From: JBEKIK01 sp963845975
Lineage (GTDB): Bacteria > Planctomycetota > Planctomycetia > Pirellulales > Thermoguttaceae
Reading direction: 5' to 3'
Assembly (NCBI GenBank): GCA_963845975.1
Contig: CAWJUD010000002.1
Span: 1,798,001 to 1,862,000, forward strand
Length of the DNA stretch: 64,000 nt
Below, piece by piece: positions 37,901-49,732 of the stretch. Every line of letters starts with the position of its first letter. The stretch's first letter is position 1. Position numbers and translations under genes: made by a program. Below the pieces are notes generated by a model. It ran no database searches, had not been told where the DNA came from, and saw only the letters and a program-made list of their open reading frames with translations.

Positions 37901-39115
37901 TTGGCCTCGACAGTCAATGCCGTCAATCCTGTCGTAAAGCAGTACAACGGTCACTCGTATTTGCTGACGCCGACAGGGATGACCTGGGGCGATGCCGAGG
38001 CGTATGCCCAGTCCTTGGGCGGGCATCTGGTGACGATTAACGATGCGGCGGAACAGGCGTGGGTGCAGCAGTGGTTTTCGGCCTATGACCCGTGGATCGG
38101 ACTGACGGATCAGGCGGTGGAAGGGACGTGGGTCTGGTCGAGTGGGCAGGCAGCGAGCTACACGCATTGGGCGGGCGGGCAGCCGAACAATTGGGATGAT
38201 TGGTGGGGCGGGGAGGCGGATTATGGGTTGCTCCTAACGGATGGCACCTGGGCGGACTACCGGGCAGACCACACCGACTGGCGGGGCCTAATCGAATTGG
38301 ATTCGGCCACAGATACAGACGTTGATGGTGTGCCGGACGTGGTGGACGTGTATCCGAATGATCCGTTGAACGCCTGGGACTTGCGGGAGGCGGGGACGGA
38401 CGGGATGTTCGACACGGCCGACGACGTGCTCTATCACGTGTCGGTCTCGCCAACCTACACATCGGGCACGAGTATCGGGTTGTTCGTCGATGATGGCCCA
38501 TTGAACACGGGGCATTATCGCTTTACGGCCAACCGCACGCTGACCGACATGGTAGGCAATGCGCTAGACGGGAACAGAGACGGGACTGGCGGCGATGCGT
38601 ACCAACGAACGTTCTACGTTTCACTACCAACGGCGCTCGTTTTCGAGGGGCGGTCCAACAACAGCATCAGTTTGGCCACGGCGTTGCCATTAACAGAGGA
38701 CCCTATCGGGAGCGGCGACTGGACGGCGCGTGGCCTGGGATCGCTTGATCCGGTGGTGTACCAGTCGTGGTCGATTGACGTGGACTACTGGAGCTTTCAG
38801 GCGTTGGCAGGGGACGTGGTGTCGGTGAGCGTGGACACGCCCGACAGCGATCTGAACCCCTACGTGGAGTTGCGTAACGCGGCGGATGGCGGCCTGGTCG
38901 GCAGCAACGACGAAGGGCCGGGTGCGGATGCCTTCATCAGTCATTACACGATCGCCAGCAGCGGCACGTACTACGTGCGGATTGCGAAGGGGGATTATTG
39001 GAGCGGGACGACGGGTTCGTACCAGGTTCGGGTGGACGTGGCGCGGGGGATTCAGTTGGAGAGCGACGCCAATTACTCCAACGATTCAATTGCAGGGGCG
39101 AACCTCATCGAGATG
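34553..39115 (+). repeat. Tandem 2.04-kb intragenic repeats
   Basis: Units start at 34553, 36602 and 38645 (third partial), with period 2043-2049 bp (681-683 codons). Within them, 35095-35755 and 37138-37798 are almost identical, with only a few differences seen, while the flanks diverge. This points to recent homogenisation or duplication. Confidence 0.85.
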
Positions 39116-39145
39116 CACGGAGTCGGGCGCGCAGGACCGGAACGA
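34931..39145 (+). CDS. Surface protein segment 2: C-type lectin and PPC tandem units
   Basis: Four C-type lectin-like domains, at about 35335-35690, 35895-36265, 37378-37733 and 37938-38305. Each has the pattern GGHLVTIND, WIGMTDEATEGTWLWSSG, NWAGGQPNN and a closing RGLIELD. The WAGGQPNN core resembles the calcium/sugar-binding loop. Asp-rich calcium-binding spacers (DTDSDGVPDILDVYPND) and Ig-like modules separate them. PPC domains begin at 36602 and 38645 (FEGRSNNS, DYWSFQALAGDVVSVSV). Carbohydrate or surface binding is the likely role. The frame shifts at about 39145. Confidence 0.85.
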
Positions 39146-40487
39146 TCGCCGGAACGATCATGGCGGTCGGCGACGGCAATGTGGACGAGGACTACTTCAA
39201 CCTGGGGACGGTGCAAGACGGTGAAACAATCATCGCCAGTCTGAGGCTGCCGGAGTCTAGCCAACTGAGGCCGATCATAGAAATCCGGGACGCCACCGAC
39301 ACCGTGCTGGGACTGATGGTGAGCCCGATCAGCACCGCCGCCCGCGTTCACATTACCAAGCCAGGGACATACTACGCGGTGGTAGTTACCTTCACCGGGC
39401 AAGGGCCTTATGGCCAATATCTGCTCGACACAGCCATCTGGCCGACCAATAACCTGGAATTTCCCGACCTTGCCATCAGTCAGATCACGGCACCGCAAAC
39501 TGCGCTCAGTGGGCAAATGGTCCACTTGAACTGGACCGTGGGTAACTACGGTCTCGGCACGACCTACTCCGGGGCGTGGTACGACCGGATCGTGCTGTCC
39601 ACGAACGACCGATATGGCGATTCGGACGACGTGGAATTGGGCCGAGTAAGGTACGTAGGCACCCTGGAGGAGAACAATGAGTACACGGCGGCGGCCGACG
39701 TGCAACTGCCCAAGGGACTATCGGGCGATTACCACCTGTTTGTCCACACGGATGCCGACAACCGGCTCTTCGAGTATCTGCTCGAAAACAACAACGTTCG
39801 AGAGGCCCCGTCGCCTATATCGGTCACGCTTACGCCCTATGCAGACCTGAGAGCCGACAGTGTTTCCGCGCCCGCTGAAGCTCGGACGGCCGATCCGGTC
39901 ACGATTACATGGTCAGCCAGCAACCAAGGCGGCGGCACTACCGGGGATGGAACGCCTGGGGGAACTGTCGCCAGTTGGACCGATCGCATCGTCTTCTCAC
40001 GGAATACGATCTTCGGTGACGCAGACGATCGGCTGGTGGCCGAGGTGCCTCATACCGGGGCGCTCACCAGCGGCGAACCTTACAGCGGGAGTTGGACCGG
40101 CGAGCTTCCCGGCAACCTGTCAGGCGAATATCAGGTGTTCGTTCAGGTGGATTCGACCAACGCGGTCTACGAATATGACGATGCCCAACCGAATGTGGTT
40201 CGCGGCGTTGATCCGATTCTGGTCCATCAATGGATCGTGGAGCCAGGTACGCTGACCGAGGATACCGTGTGGGACGGCCTCATCAAGGTTCTCGGTACGG
40301 TCACTGTGCCAGCAGGCAAGACGCTGACGATCATGCCCGGCAGTATCGTGAAGTTTGCCTCTGGCACCCTGGAGGTTTACGGGCGGCTCGACGCATTGGG
40401 CCAAGTCGGGAACCCCATCATCTTGACATCGTTGAAGGATGACACCGCCGGAGGAGACACGAACGACGACGGCGCAAACGACCCCCG
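39146..40487 (+). CDS. Surface protein segment 3: PPC end and CARDB repeats
   Basis: It resumes with TIAGTIMAVGDGNVDEDYFN, then two CARDB-type adhesion domains (about 39460-39830, PDLAISQITAPQTALSGQMV; and about 39840-40200, ADLRADSVSAPAEARTADPV). The start of a parallel beta-helix-like module follows (KTLTIMPGSIVKFASGTLEV). One extra base in the G/C-rich stretch near 40480-40490 ends the frame. CARDB domains are common in very large bacterial adhesins. Confidence 0.8.
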
Positions 40488-42490
40488 CCGCGGGGGACTG
40501 GGAGGGGATTTGGTTCTACAACCCGGATCAAGTCAGTACCCTGAGCGGATTCGAGATTCGTTACGCCCACGCCGCCATCTGCACCGGATACTGGTACACC
40601 GGCCCAGCAGGGAAGATTCGTCTTTGCCAAGGTACCCTCCGGTACAATGACATGGCGCTTGTAGCCCGTGTCGCGTATGCTGAACTCGATGGTGACAACC
40701 TCCTGGTTGTCAACAACGCTCACGCCATAGCCGGAAGAAATACTGCTGAAATCACCTTGCGGAACAGCACCATCGCCGACAATTCCAGCTACAGTGAAGG
40801 CAAGTTTACGATCTTCACCTTCGAGAACGATGTATTCGCGTTCAACGGAGGCTCGATCATCGAGGTGATGTCTCCCACCGATCTCTCGGTGCGCAACAGC
40901 CTCTTCCAGGGCGTGGATGCCTCGGGGGTAGTCGGCTACCTGGGCGAGGATGCCTTCCGCAGAGGAGGCAACCTTACCGGCGATCCGTTGTTTGTCGATC
41001 ATGCGGCGGGTAACTATGAACTGGCTCCTGGCTCGCCGGCCATCGACGCCGGGCGGGGAATCGGCGCGTCGGCCATCGACTTCCTCGGCCGCCCGCGTTA
41101 TGACGATCCCGGCATGGCCAACATCGGAGCCGGGTCACCCTCCTACGTGGACATCGGTGCGTTCGAGCGGCAGGAGCCATCCCCAGCCGCCGATCTGGCG
41201 GTGACGAAGGTGTCCGATCCGGCCGTAGTGGACGTGCATCCTGGTGACAGCGTGACCATCACCTGGACGGTCACGAACACTGGCGAGCGCGACCTCACTG
41301 GCTCGTGGCAGGATACCGTCTATCTCTCCAGCGATCCCTACCTCAGCCTTGCCGACGATCATCTTCTTGGGCGCGTCTCGCACTCCAGCGGTCTGGACAA
41401 GGGTGCGGTTTACAACGGCACATGGTCCGGGCAGATTCCTGCGGGCGTGGCTGGCCCGCAATACATCCTGGTTTACACCAATGATGGGGCGGTGCTGCGC
41501 GAGTCTTCGCTTATCAACAACGTGCTATCCTCGCAGATCGCTTTTGCGGTCGATGTGCCTGTCCTAACGACCGCCGCGCCGCAGACCGATACGATAGCCC
41601 AGGGTCAGTGGAAGTTCTTCCGCTATGATGCGCAACCTGGGCTGTCGGTTCGGTTCGCGCTCGATGCCGCCGCCGGTTCGGGCGCTACCCAGTTGTATGT
41701 GCGGCGCGGCGCTCCGCCCACGGTCTCGGTTTACGATTTTGCCGGCGCGGTTCCCAATCAGCCCGATCAGGAAGCCAGGCTTCTCAACCCGGCAGGGGGC
41801 AGCTACTATATCGGGGTCTTTGCCCAGTCGCTTCCCGGAGGCCCCAGCAGCTTCACCCTTTCGGCAGAACTGACCAACCTCGACGTTCGCTCGGTATCTT
41901 CCAACCGGGTTGGCAACGCGGGCCGCGCCACGGTGAAGATCGTGGGCGACAACTTCACTCGCAAATCCCAAGCCGCATTGGTAGCGCCGGACGGCTCCAC
42001 GGTCGAAGGCGATGAATGGTTCCAGGACGCCTCCGCGCTGTTCGCCACATTCGACTTGGCAGCGGCCTCGGCGGCTCCGGGTCTGTACGATGTGGTCATC
42101 ACCGATCCTGGTGTGGCATCGTTCACCGATTTCGACGCCCTGACGGTTGACGCCGGGGGAGCGGCGACCTTCGTGACGAACCTTGTTGTGCCCGGTCAGG
42201 CACGGCCGAACCGGACGATCGAGGTCCGCGTGGAGTATTCCAACACTGGCAACGTTGATCTTGCCAGTCCGCTCTTGACCCTGGAAAGCAGCGAGGGGGC
42301 GGCGTGGCGATTGCCGGGGGCTGCGGAGGATGATTGGATCGAAGGCACAACCGTCAGCTTCCTGGCCATTGGCTCAGATGGGCCGGCGAGCGTCCTACGG
42401 CCTGGTCAGTCGGAGTCGATTGTCCTTACAGCCCGAACGCCGTTCGCACCGGGTGACATGCCGTTCACACTCTATTCGTTCGGCGCCGGG
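40488..42490 (+). CDS. Surface protein segment 4: beta-helix, CARDB and PPC-like domains
   Basis: This continues the beta-helix-like module (AAGDWEGIWFYNPDQVSTLS; GNLTGDPLFVDHAAGNYELA; SPAIDAGRG). A CARDB domain (about 41190-41560) and a PPC-like domain (QWKFFRYDAQPGLSVRFALD, 41560-41870) follow, then two Ig-like modules (VKIVGDNFTRKSQAALVAPD). The frame breaks at about 42490 by one additional base; the next frame continues GDAGVSDNIDWPQLGANLRP. Confidence 0.8.
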
Positions 42491-45400
42491 CGACGCTGGG
42501 GTAAGTGACAACATCGACTGGCCGCAGCTTGGCGCGAACCTGCGGCCCGTGGACTCATCCCCCGACGCCTGGGACCCGCTCTTCGCACGCCTCAAAGCAC
42601 AGGTCGGCAATACGTGGGGAGACTACTTGAATGTTCTCCGCGACAATGCAAACCACTTGGCTGAGATCGACCAGCGTGATTATGACGCTGGTGATTTGTT
42701 TGCCTTCGAGATGGTCCAGGCCGTAACGATGGGCACTCCATCTTATCTGGAAACTGTTCAGGATGCTTATTGCCATGCGCCGGAGCTGGCTCTGAGTTTC
42801 GAGCGTTATTTTCTTCCCGATCCATCCTATCGGGCGCGATTGGGCACGTTGGGCCGCGGTTGGACCCACTCTTACGAGATCACGCTACAGAAGCGATCCG
42901 ACGGCTCGGTGGTAGTGAATGGGCCAAGCGGCTTCGACCGCATCTTTGAGCCTGACGGGCATGGCGGCTACACGGCCGGTACTGGAGACTACGGCTTGCT
43001 GACTGCCCAGCCTGATGACGAGTTTCTCCTGGTCGAGCAGAACGGCCTACAGACACATTTCCGCTCCGACGGCTATTTCGACTCCATCCAGGACACCAAC
43101 GGGAACCGCATTTTCGCTTCTTACGACGCCCTCGGTAGGTTGGTCACCCTCGCCCATTCCAACGGCGATAGGTTCCGGCTTGACTATGACGCCGCTGGCA
43201 GGCTCGTCAAGCTAACCGATCAGGCCGGCCGAATCACGCAGTACGTATACGATGCCACAGATGAGCACCTAATCTCTGTGACCGGGCCAGACAACCAAAC
43301 CACCACGTACACGTACTTGACGGGTGCTGGCGTCCTCAAGGACCACAACCTGCTCTCTATCTCGCGTCCCGGCCGCCCACAGGTCAGCTTCAGCTACGAT
43401 AATCTTGGTCGCCTTGCCGGGCAGCATCTGGCCGCCGATCAGGAGCGCATCACGTATACCTATAGCACGGCTGGCAAGACCTCCATGTCCGACGCCTTGG
43501 GTAGCACGACGACGATCTGGTTGGACAGTCGGGGTCAGACTGCCATGATTGAGGACCCGTTAGGGAACCGCAGCAGGATGAACTACAGTGCCGCCTTAGA
43601 CCTGACGCGCGTTGTGGGTCCCACCGGCCTGGCATCTCAATTCATCTATGATAGCGCTGGTAACCTCATTGTCAGTCGGGACCCGATGGGTTACGAAACC
43701 GCCTTTGGCTACGGGGGACGATACAACGATCTCCTTTGGGACCGCGATGCCCGCGGCAACGTCACGCAGTACGCCTATGATGACCACGGTAATGTCACCC
43801 GGACCACCTACATGGATGGTAGCTTCGAGACGTACCAGTACGATGGGGTTGGCAACCTCATCGCTTGGACGAACGGCCGAGGTGAAACAACCACGTATAC
43901 TTACAATTCCCGTGGCCAACTCGCAAGCATTGATTCCCCTGACACGCCCGGCGTCGTGGATTTCCATTACACCTACGATACGGTCGGTAACATGACCGCT
44001 GCGTCAGGTCCCGAAGGCACTACGACGTTCACGTATGAACCGAACACCGACCGGCTTCTTCGCATCGACTATCCGCCCATCGGCACCAAGTCAATCTTCT
44101 TCACCTTCGAGTACGATGCCGCGGGCCGCAGGATCAAGCGGACGGACCAGGACGGCGACGCCATCAATTATTCATACGACGCCGCTGGCCGGTTGGACCG
44201 GGTGACCGATGGGATCGGGGCGCTGATTGTAGACTACGATTACGACCTCGCCGGTCAGTTGACGCGCAAGACCCTGGGCAACTCGTTCTGCACCACCTAT
44301 GACTATGATTTGGCCGGTCAGTTGACGCATCTAGTCAATCTCAAGGCCGATGGCACACCGCTCTCCCGCTTTGATTACACCTATGACGCTCTTGGCCAAG
44401 CGACTCTCGTTCAGATGCTCGACGGTGCCTGGACTTACCAGTATGACGACGACAGCCAACTCGTCCACGCTACCCTCGCCTCCACGAACCCAGCCATTTC
44501 TGACCAGGACCTTACCTACGCCTATGATGCGGTCGGGAACCGCATTTACACTGTGACCAATGGAGTGGCCACCGAGTACGTCACAAACAACATGAACCAG
44601 TACGTGCGTGTCGGCAATGCCATCTACACCTATGATGCTGATGGAAACATGGTTAGCAAGACAGAGGATGGCATAACGACGACCTACACCTATAATCCTA
44701 TCAGCCAACTAGTCCGCGTCTCGTCGCCCACTGACAACGAGGTATACACCTACAATGCTATCGGCAATCGCATTGCTGCAACCTATGGCAGTGCAACGAC
44801 TAAGTACGTGGTCGATCCCGTGGGCACGGGAGACGTGGTAGCTGAATATGATGGGAATGGTGACCGGGTTGCTCTATACAGGCATGGCTACGGTCTTATA
44901 TCAAGGAGCGATCGGTCGGGCACGCAAGCGTACTACACATTCTCCGCTATTGGCAATACGAGCGAATTAACCAGCAGCGCCGGAACGGTTCTTAATACGT
45001 ACTCCTACGATCCCTTTGGCACCTTGCTGGCCATGAGGGAGACTGTTCCTAACCCGTATGGATTTGTCGGTGAACATGGCGTACTGAAAGCGAACAATGC
45101 TGTTACGTTTATGAAGAGCCGGTACTACGCATGTGACCTCGGTCGTTTTACAGCGCCGGATACGCTTGGCCTGCATGGTGGTGACATCAATCTCTACCGC
45201 TATGTCGAGAACTCTCCAGTTATCATGGTGGACCCGCTTGGTTTTGGACACTGGGTGAAATGGTCTCTTGTCAATCCGAATAGTAAACTGATGACCGATC
45301 TGTCTAATTTGGATGAGGAGAGCGATGAGGCCAATTTGGAATGGGTTCACGAGCAGTACGTATTCGATGACGGCAGCAACGTTGGCTTTGACGCTGGCAC

Positions 45401-47109
45401 CGGCAAGTCGGACCCCACGGGGCCTGGAGGCACGTTCTCGAAGGCGAAGACCCCGGACGGCGTTCCTGTCGATAAAGTGGAGTCCTCCGCGATTCCCAAA
45501 GGGGCCGTTAAATCGTCAGACGAGTACGATGATGAGATAATGAAGGAGGCTATAAAGAATGTTGAGGCGCGGTGCAAGGCTAACAAAGGTAGGTATGACG
45601 TAATTTGGCACAACTGTCAGGATTGGGCGGATGAGGTGCGTGACGAGTATGAGAAGCTGAAGAAGAAAAAGGAGCAAGAGAAGAAGACCGGCATCGTTAC
45701 CTCGATAAGTCCCGAGGACAAGTGGGGTCCCACGGGCTACGACGCGCCAGGCACCCCGGCCGGGAGTGAGCAACGGTACGTCACGCCGAGCGGAACGTTT
45801 GGCTACCGCATCGAGATGTGGAACAAACCCGACGCGCTCGCACCGACTCAGGATGCCTCGATCTACGACGTGCTCGATCCCAACGTCTTCGACTTGAGCA
45901 CTTTCCAGTTTACCCGCGTCGGTTTCCTCAAGTGGGACGTGACGATAACCAGCGGGCAGAGCATTGACACCCGCATCGACTGCCGGCCCGACATGAACAT
46001 AGCCGTGGATGTCAAGGGGACATTCAATCCCACGACGGGGCGAATCGACTGGTGGTTCCATACCGTTGATCCCGACACCGGCGATTATCCCAGCGACCCG
46101 ATGGCTGGCTTCCTTCCGCCGTTCAACCCCGCTACAGGCTACGAGATCGGCTGGATGGAGTTCACGGTTCAGTTGAAGTCCAGCCTGCCGAGCGGCACGC
46201 AGATCGCCAACCAAGCCTTCGTACAGTTCGACTTCCTTGGCCCGTGGGGTCCCGCCCCCAAGACCGGTCCGTGGATCAACACCATCGACGCCGGCCTGCC
46301 GACCAGCCAGGTCGAAACACTGCCCGAGCGAACACGGGCCACCTCGGTGCTCGTCTCCTGGACGGACTCGCACGACGACGAACATGGTTCGGGGATCGCC
46401 AGCTACGACGTGTATTACCGCGTGAACGACGATCCGTCCTACGTGCTGTGGCTGGACGACACGACGCAAACGTCTGCGACCTTCACCGGCAACGCAGGAA
46501 ACACTTATTGGTTCTACAGCATTGCCACCGACAACGTGGGCCACCAAGAGGCCCCACCCGCGATCCCGGACGCCCACACGCTGCTCCTCCCCAACCGGAC
46601 GCCGGTAGCGGTGAACGATCCGTATACCACGGACGAAGACACGGCGCTGACCGTGGCAGCGGCCGGGGTGCTGGCGAACGATACGGACGCGGACAGCGAC
46701 CCGCTGACGGTATCGACTGTCCAAGGGCAAGCGGCCAACGTGGGCACGCAGATCACGCTGGCTTCGGGGGCGCTGGTGACCGTCAACGCAAACGGCAGTT
46801 TGACCTACGACCCCAACGGGGCCTTCGAGTCGCTGGATGACGGCGAGACGGCCACCGACACGTTTACGTATAGAGCCAACGACGGAACCGTGGACTCAAA
46901 CATGGCCACAGTGACGATCACGATCAGCGGCCGGAACGACGCCCCGGTGGCAGTGAACGATTCGTATGCCACGGACGAGGACACGGTGCTGACAGTGCCG
47001 GTGGCCGGAGTGCTGACGAACGACACGGACGCGGACAGCGACCCGCTGACGGTATCGACTGTCCAAGGGCAAGCGGCCAACGTGGGCACGCAGATCACGC
47101 TGGCTTCGG
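42491..47109 (+). CDS. Surface protein segment 5: Rhs/YD core, beta domain, cadherin-like repeats
   Basis: An Rhs/YD-repeat shell runs from about 42830 (FERYFLPDPSYRARLGTLGR) to 45240, with many GNxxxxxYDxxGRL units. It closes with the Rhs core signature (YDPFGTLLAM, FMKSRYYACDLGRFTAPD, LYRYVENSPVIMVDPLGFG). A 150-residue insert follows with YDVIWHNCQDWADEVRDEYE. Next come a beta domain (45770-46310), a FN3-like domain (46330-46560) and cadherin-like repeats (ND.YATDEDTVLTVPVAGVL). The frame is lost at 47109, where one G is missing from a run compared with the sister repeat at about 46766. Confidence 0.85.
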
Positions 47110-49171
47110 GGCGCTGGTGACCGTCAACGCAAACGGCAGTTTGACCTACGACCCCAACGGGGCCTTCGAGTCGCTGGATGATGGCGAGACGGCCACCGAC
47201 ACGTTTACGTATAGAGCCAACGACGGAACCGTGGACTCAAACATGGCCACAGTGACGATCACGATCAGCGGCCGGAACGACGCCCCGGTGGCAGTGAACG
47301 ATTCGTATGCCACGGACGAGGACACGGTGCTGACAGTGCCGGTGGCCGGAGTGCTGACGAACGACACGGACGTGGATGTCGAACCCCTGACGGTATCGAC
47401 CGTCCAAGGCCAGGCGGCCAACGTAGGCACGCAGATCGTTCTGCCCTCGGGCGCGCTGGTGACCATCAACGCGAATGGCAGTCTGACATACAACCCGAAT
47501 GGCGTCTTCGAGTCGCTGAACAACGGTGAAACGGCGACCGACACGTTCGCATACACAGCCAGCGACGGGACCGTGAACTCGAACACGGCCACGGTGACGA
47601 TCACCATCAGAGGCGTACAAGTCCAGACGCAGGTGGCTACCACAACGACCATCGCCACTGACCATCCGGCCGGTTCGGTCTATGGTCAGTCGGTGATTCT
47701 CACAGCTACAGTGACCGCTCAAGTGGGAACCACCGTACCTACGGGGTCCGTACAGTTCGTCATCGACAGCAGCAACTTCGGTTCACCGGTAACCTTAAGC
47801 GACGGGATCGCCAGCATTAAGGTCACGACGTTCGACGCCGGCACGTACCAGATCGAGGCAATCTACACCAGTGATGATCCGGCCAAGTTCCAGGGCAGCC
47901 AGACGGCTGCGCCCTTGCCGCAGGTCGTCACGCCCGCGCCGCTTACAATCACTGCCTACAACAAGACCAAGGTTTACGGTGCGCCATTGCCGATGTTCAC
48001 CATGAGCTACAGCGGCTACGTCAACGGCGACACTGCCCTTGATTTGCCGCCAACTGTCACTACGACGGCAACGTCCCTCAGCCCGGTGGGCGGCTACGCA
48101 ATTACCGTCAGCGGCGCGGCCGATCCCGATTACACAATCACTTACATCTGCGGCACTCTCACCATCTTGAAGGCTGATACGGCAGCCCAAGTCAACTCAT
48201 CGCTCAACCCGTCGGTCTACGGCCAGCCGGTGACGTTCACGACCACGGTAAGCGCGGTGGCACCTGGAGCCGGAACGCCGACGGGCGCTGTCACCTTCAA
48301 AGATGGAAGCACCGTCCTGGCGACCGTCCCGCTCCAAGGCGCGACCGCGAGCTTCACGTCGGACGCTCTCGACCGCGGTTTGCACACAATCACCGTGACC
48401 TACGCTGGCGACGGGAATTTCAAGTCCACGGCGTCTTCACCTATAACCCAATCAGTCCAAATCGTGGCTATGGAAGCCGACCCGCTTGATCCGCATCTCT
48501 TCACACTGGCCGTAGGTGGCACCGCCGGCAACGACTACATCGAAGCAAGCTACAATCGCCGCAGCAATCAACTGGAAATCACCATTTGCGGGCCGTCCCG
48601 CTTCCACGGCAGTTACGATGCTTCCCGTGTGGCGCACCTGGCGCTATTCGGCGGGCGCGGCAACGATACTCTCTGGGTTGATGAGACCGTGGCGATACCA
48701 ACTCTGCTGTTTGGTGGTGACGGGAACGACTGGCTTCGGGCAGGCTCAGCACCCAGTGTTCTGGTCGGAGGCAAAGGCAACGACGTTTTGGACGGTGGCA
48801 GAGGCCGTGAACTGCTCATCGGCGGGCTGGGGGTTGATGCCCTATGGGGTCACGGCGGCGACGACATCCTCATCGGCGGCACGACCGACCACGACGCCGA
48901 CATGAAAGCCCTCGACCTAGTGCTGGCAGAGTGGAGCCGCCCGCGTGTGGACTATGGCACGCGCATCGACCACCTGCTCGGCCCGACTGCGGGTGGCACT
49001 GCCGGCGGTCTTAATGGCCTTTACTTCCTCAATCGCGCAACCGTCCACGATGATGCAGCAGTTGATCTGCTCATGGGTGGCGAGGGGATGGACTGGTTCT
49101 TCAGCGCCTCCGGTCGCCACAACGATCTGATCCTGGGTCGCAAGTCACGCGAAGTGATTACATTCCTCTAA
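47110..49171 (+). CDS. Surface protein segment 6: cadherin-like, Ig/MBG and RTX-like C-terminus
   Basis: Two further cadherin-like units (to about 47610), a Big_3_5-type Ig domain (47640-47935, HPAGSVYGQSVILTATVTA), an MBG domain (47936-48175, ITAYNKTKVYGAPLPMFTMS) and another Ig domain (48176-48465). The C-terminus (48480-49171) carries RTX-like glycine/aspartate repeats (FGGRGNDTLWVD, FGGDGNDWL, VGGKGNDVLDGGRGREL, HGGDDILIGG), which would bind calcium and could mark type I-like secretion. The gene ends with a normal stop at 49171. Confidence 0.85.
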
Positions 49172-49344
49172 ATCGAAACTTGTCAATAGGATTATAGTTG
49201 ATGCAGGTCTGGGCAGCACACGGCTACCAAGAGAACTTGTTACGCCTCGTACCCTCAGTCATGGGATCGGGCTATTCCATTCAATTCTCTGCTGCTGAGT
49301 TCCCTGCCCCACTCAGTGGTATTTTTATTGCGCAGAGGATCGCC

Positions 49345-49378
49345 AAAAATGGCCAGAGCCGATTTTCAAGCTCGGTTA
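49345..49378 (+). repeat. Dispersed 35-bp repeat, copy 1
   Basis: AAAAATGGCCAGAGCCGATT continuing TTCAAGCTCGGTTA. Same family as 49413, 55518 and 57754. Confidence 0.7.
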
Positions 49379-49412
49379 AAGAACGGCATTCTTCCTGTGC
49401 CGGTTATGTTGG

Positions 49413-49447
49413 AAAATGACCGGAGCCGATTTTGAGGTTCGGTTATA
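49413..49447 (+). repeat. Dispersed 35-bp repeat, copy 2
   Basis: AAAATGACCGGAGCCGATTT continuing TGAGGTTCGGTTATA. It lies 68 bases from copy 1 in the same orientation, as in multi-repeat transposon ends. Confidence 0.7.
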
Positions 49448-49684
49448 AGGCAATAGCTTCTATCGTCCGTCGTACCACATCAGAACCGATCGCTGCTCGG
49501 TTGCACGTCATATTATCTGTGCAACTTTCATCTAATTGAATACATGGGCAATCGGACCTACTTTCCAAGATACCTACACCAGTGTGCGCGTCAAGAGAAA
49601 TATCTGAGAATTCTCTACAGACTGCAAATAGAGCCTAATCTGACTTGCACGCCAAAATTCTTTAATAAAACTAGCGAATTTTAT

Positions 49685-49712
49685 TTGTAGTACACCAGCA
49701 TTGTGTTAATAA
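49685..49712 (+). promoter_or_regulatory. Integrase promoter with shared operator in the spacer
   Basis: -35 TTGTAG (49685-49690), 16-base spacer, -10 TAATAA (49707-49712). The spacer is the 15-bp operator TACACCAGCATTGTG (49691-49705), also found at 50748, 60852 and 62319. Confidence 0.7.
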
Positions 49713-49732
49713 TTTAAGTAGGAGCAACAACA

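Larger units (their letters stand above)
33339..49171 (+). pseudogene. Giant modular planctomycete surface protein, frame broken by five single-base indels
   Basis: One gene of 15.8 kb. Restoring five single-base changes (near 34930, 39145, 40487, 42490 and 47109) gives a continuous reading frame of about 5277 residues. It starts behind GGGAGGAAC and carries the planctomycete signature LSLESLEERALLS at about residues 32-45. Domain order: LamG, Ig-like, PPC, four C-type lectins within two tandem units, PPC, CARDB repeats, beta-helix, CARDB, PPC-like, Rhs/YD core, beta domain, FN3-like, three cadherin-like repeats, Ig/MBG/Ig, RTX-like calcium-binding repeats. It is probably a secreted adhesin or cell-envelope protein. 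The indels sit mostly in G/C runs and repeats, so they may be sequencing errors; if real, the gene is dead. Confidence 0.8.
49172..49684. other. Intergenic junction between surface-protein gene and integrated element
   Basis: No gene is supported. Base composition changes from GC-rich to AT-rich within this spacer, so it probably contains one border of the mobile element. It also holds two copies of the dispersed 35-bp repeat. Confidence 0.5.

Noticed and set aside
38998..40650. Surface-protein fragments as separate genes
   Set aside because: Domains continue across each break and single-base restoration joins all six frames; internal ATGs lack ribosome-binding sites.
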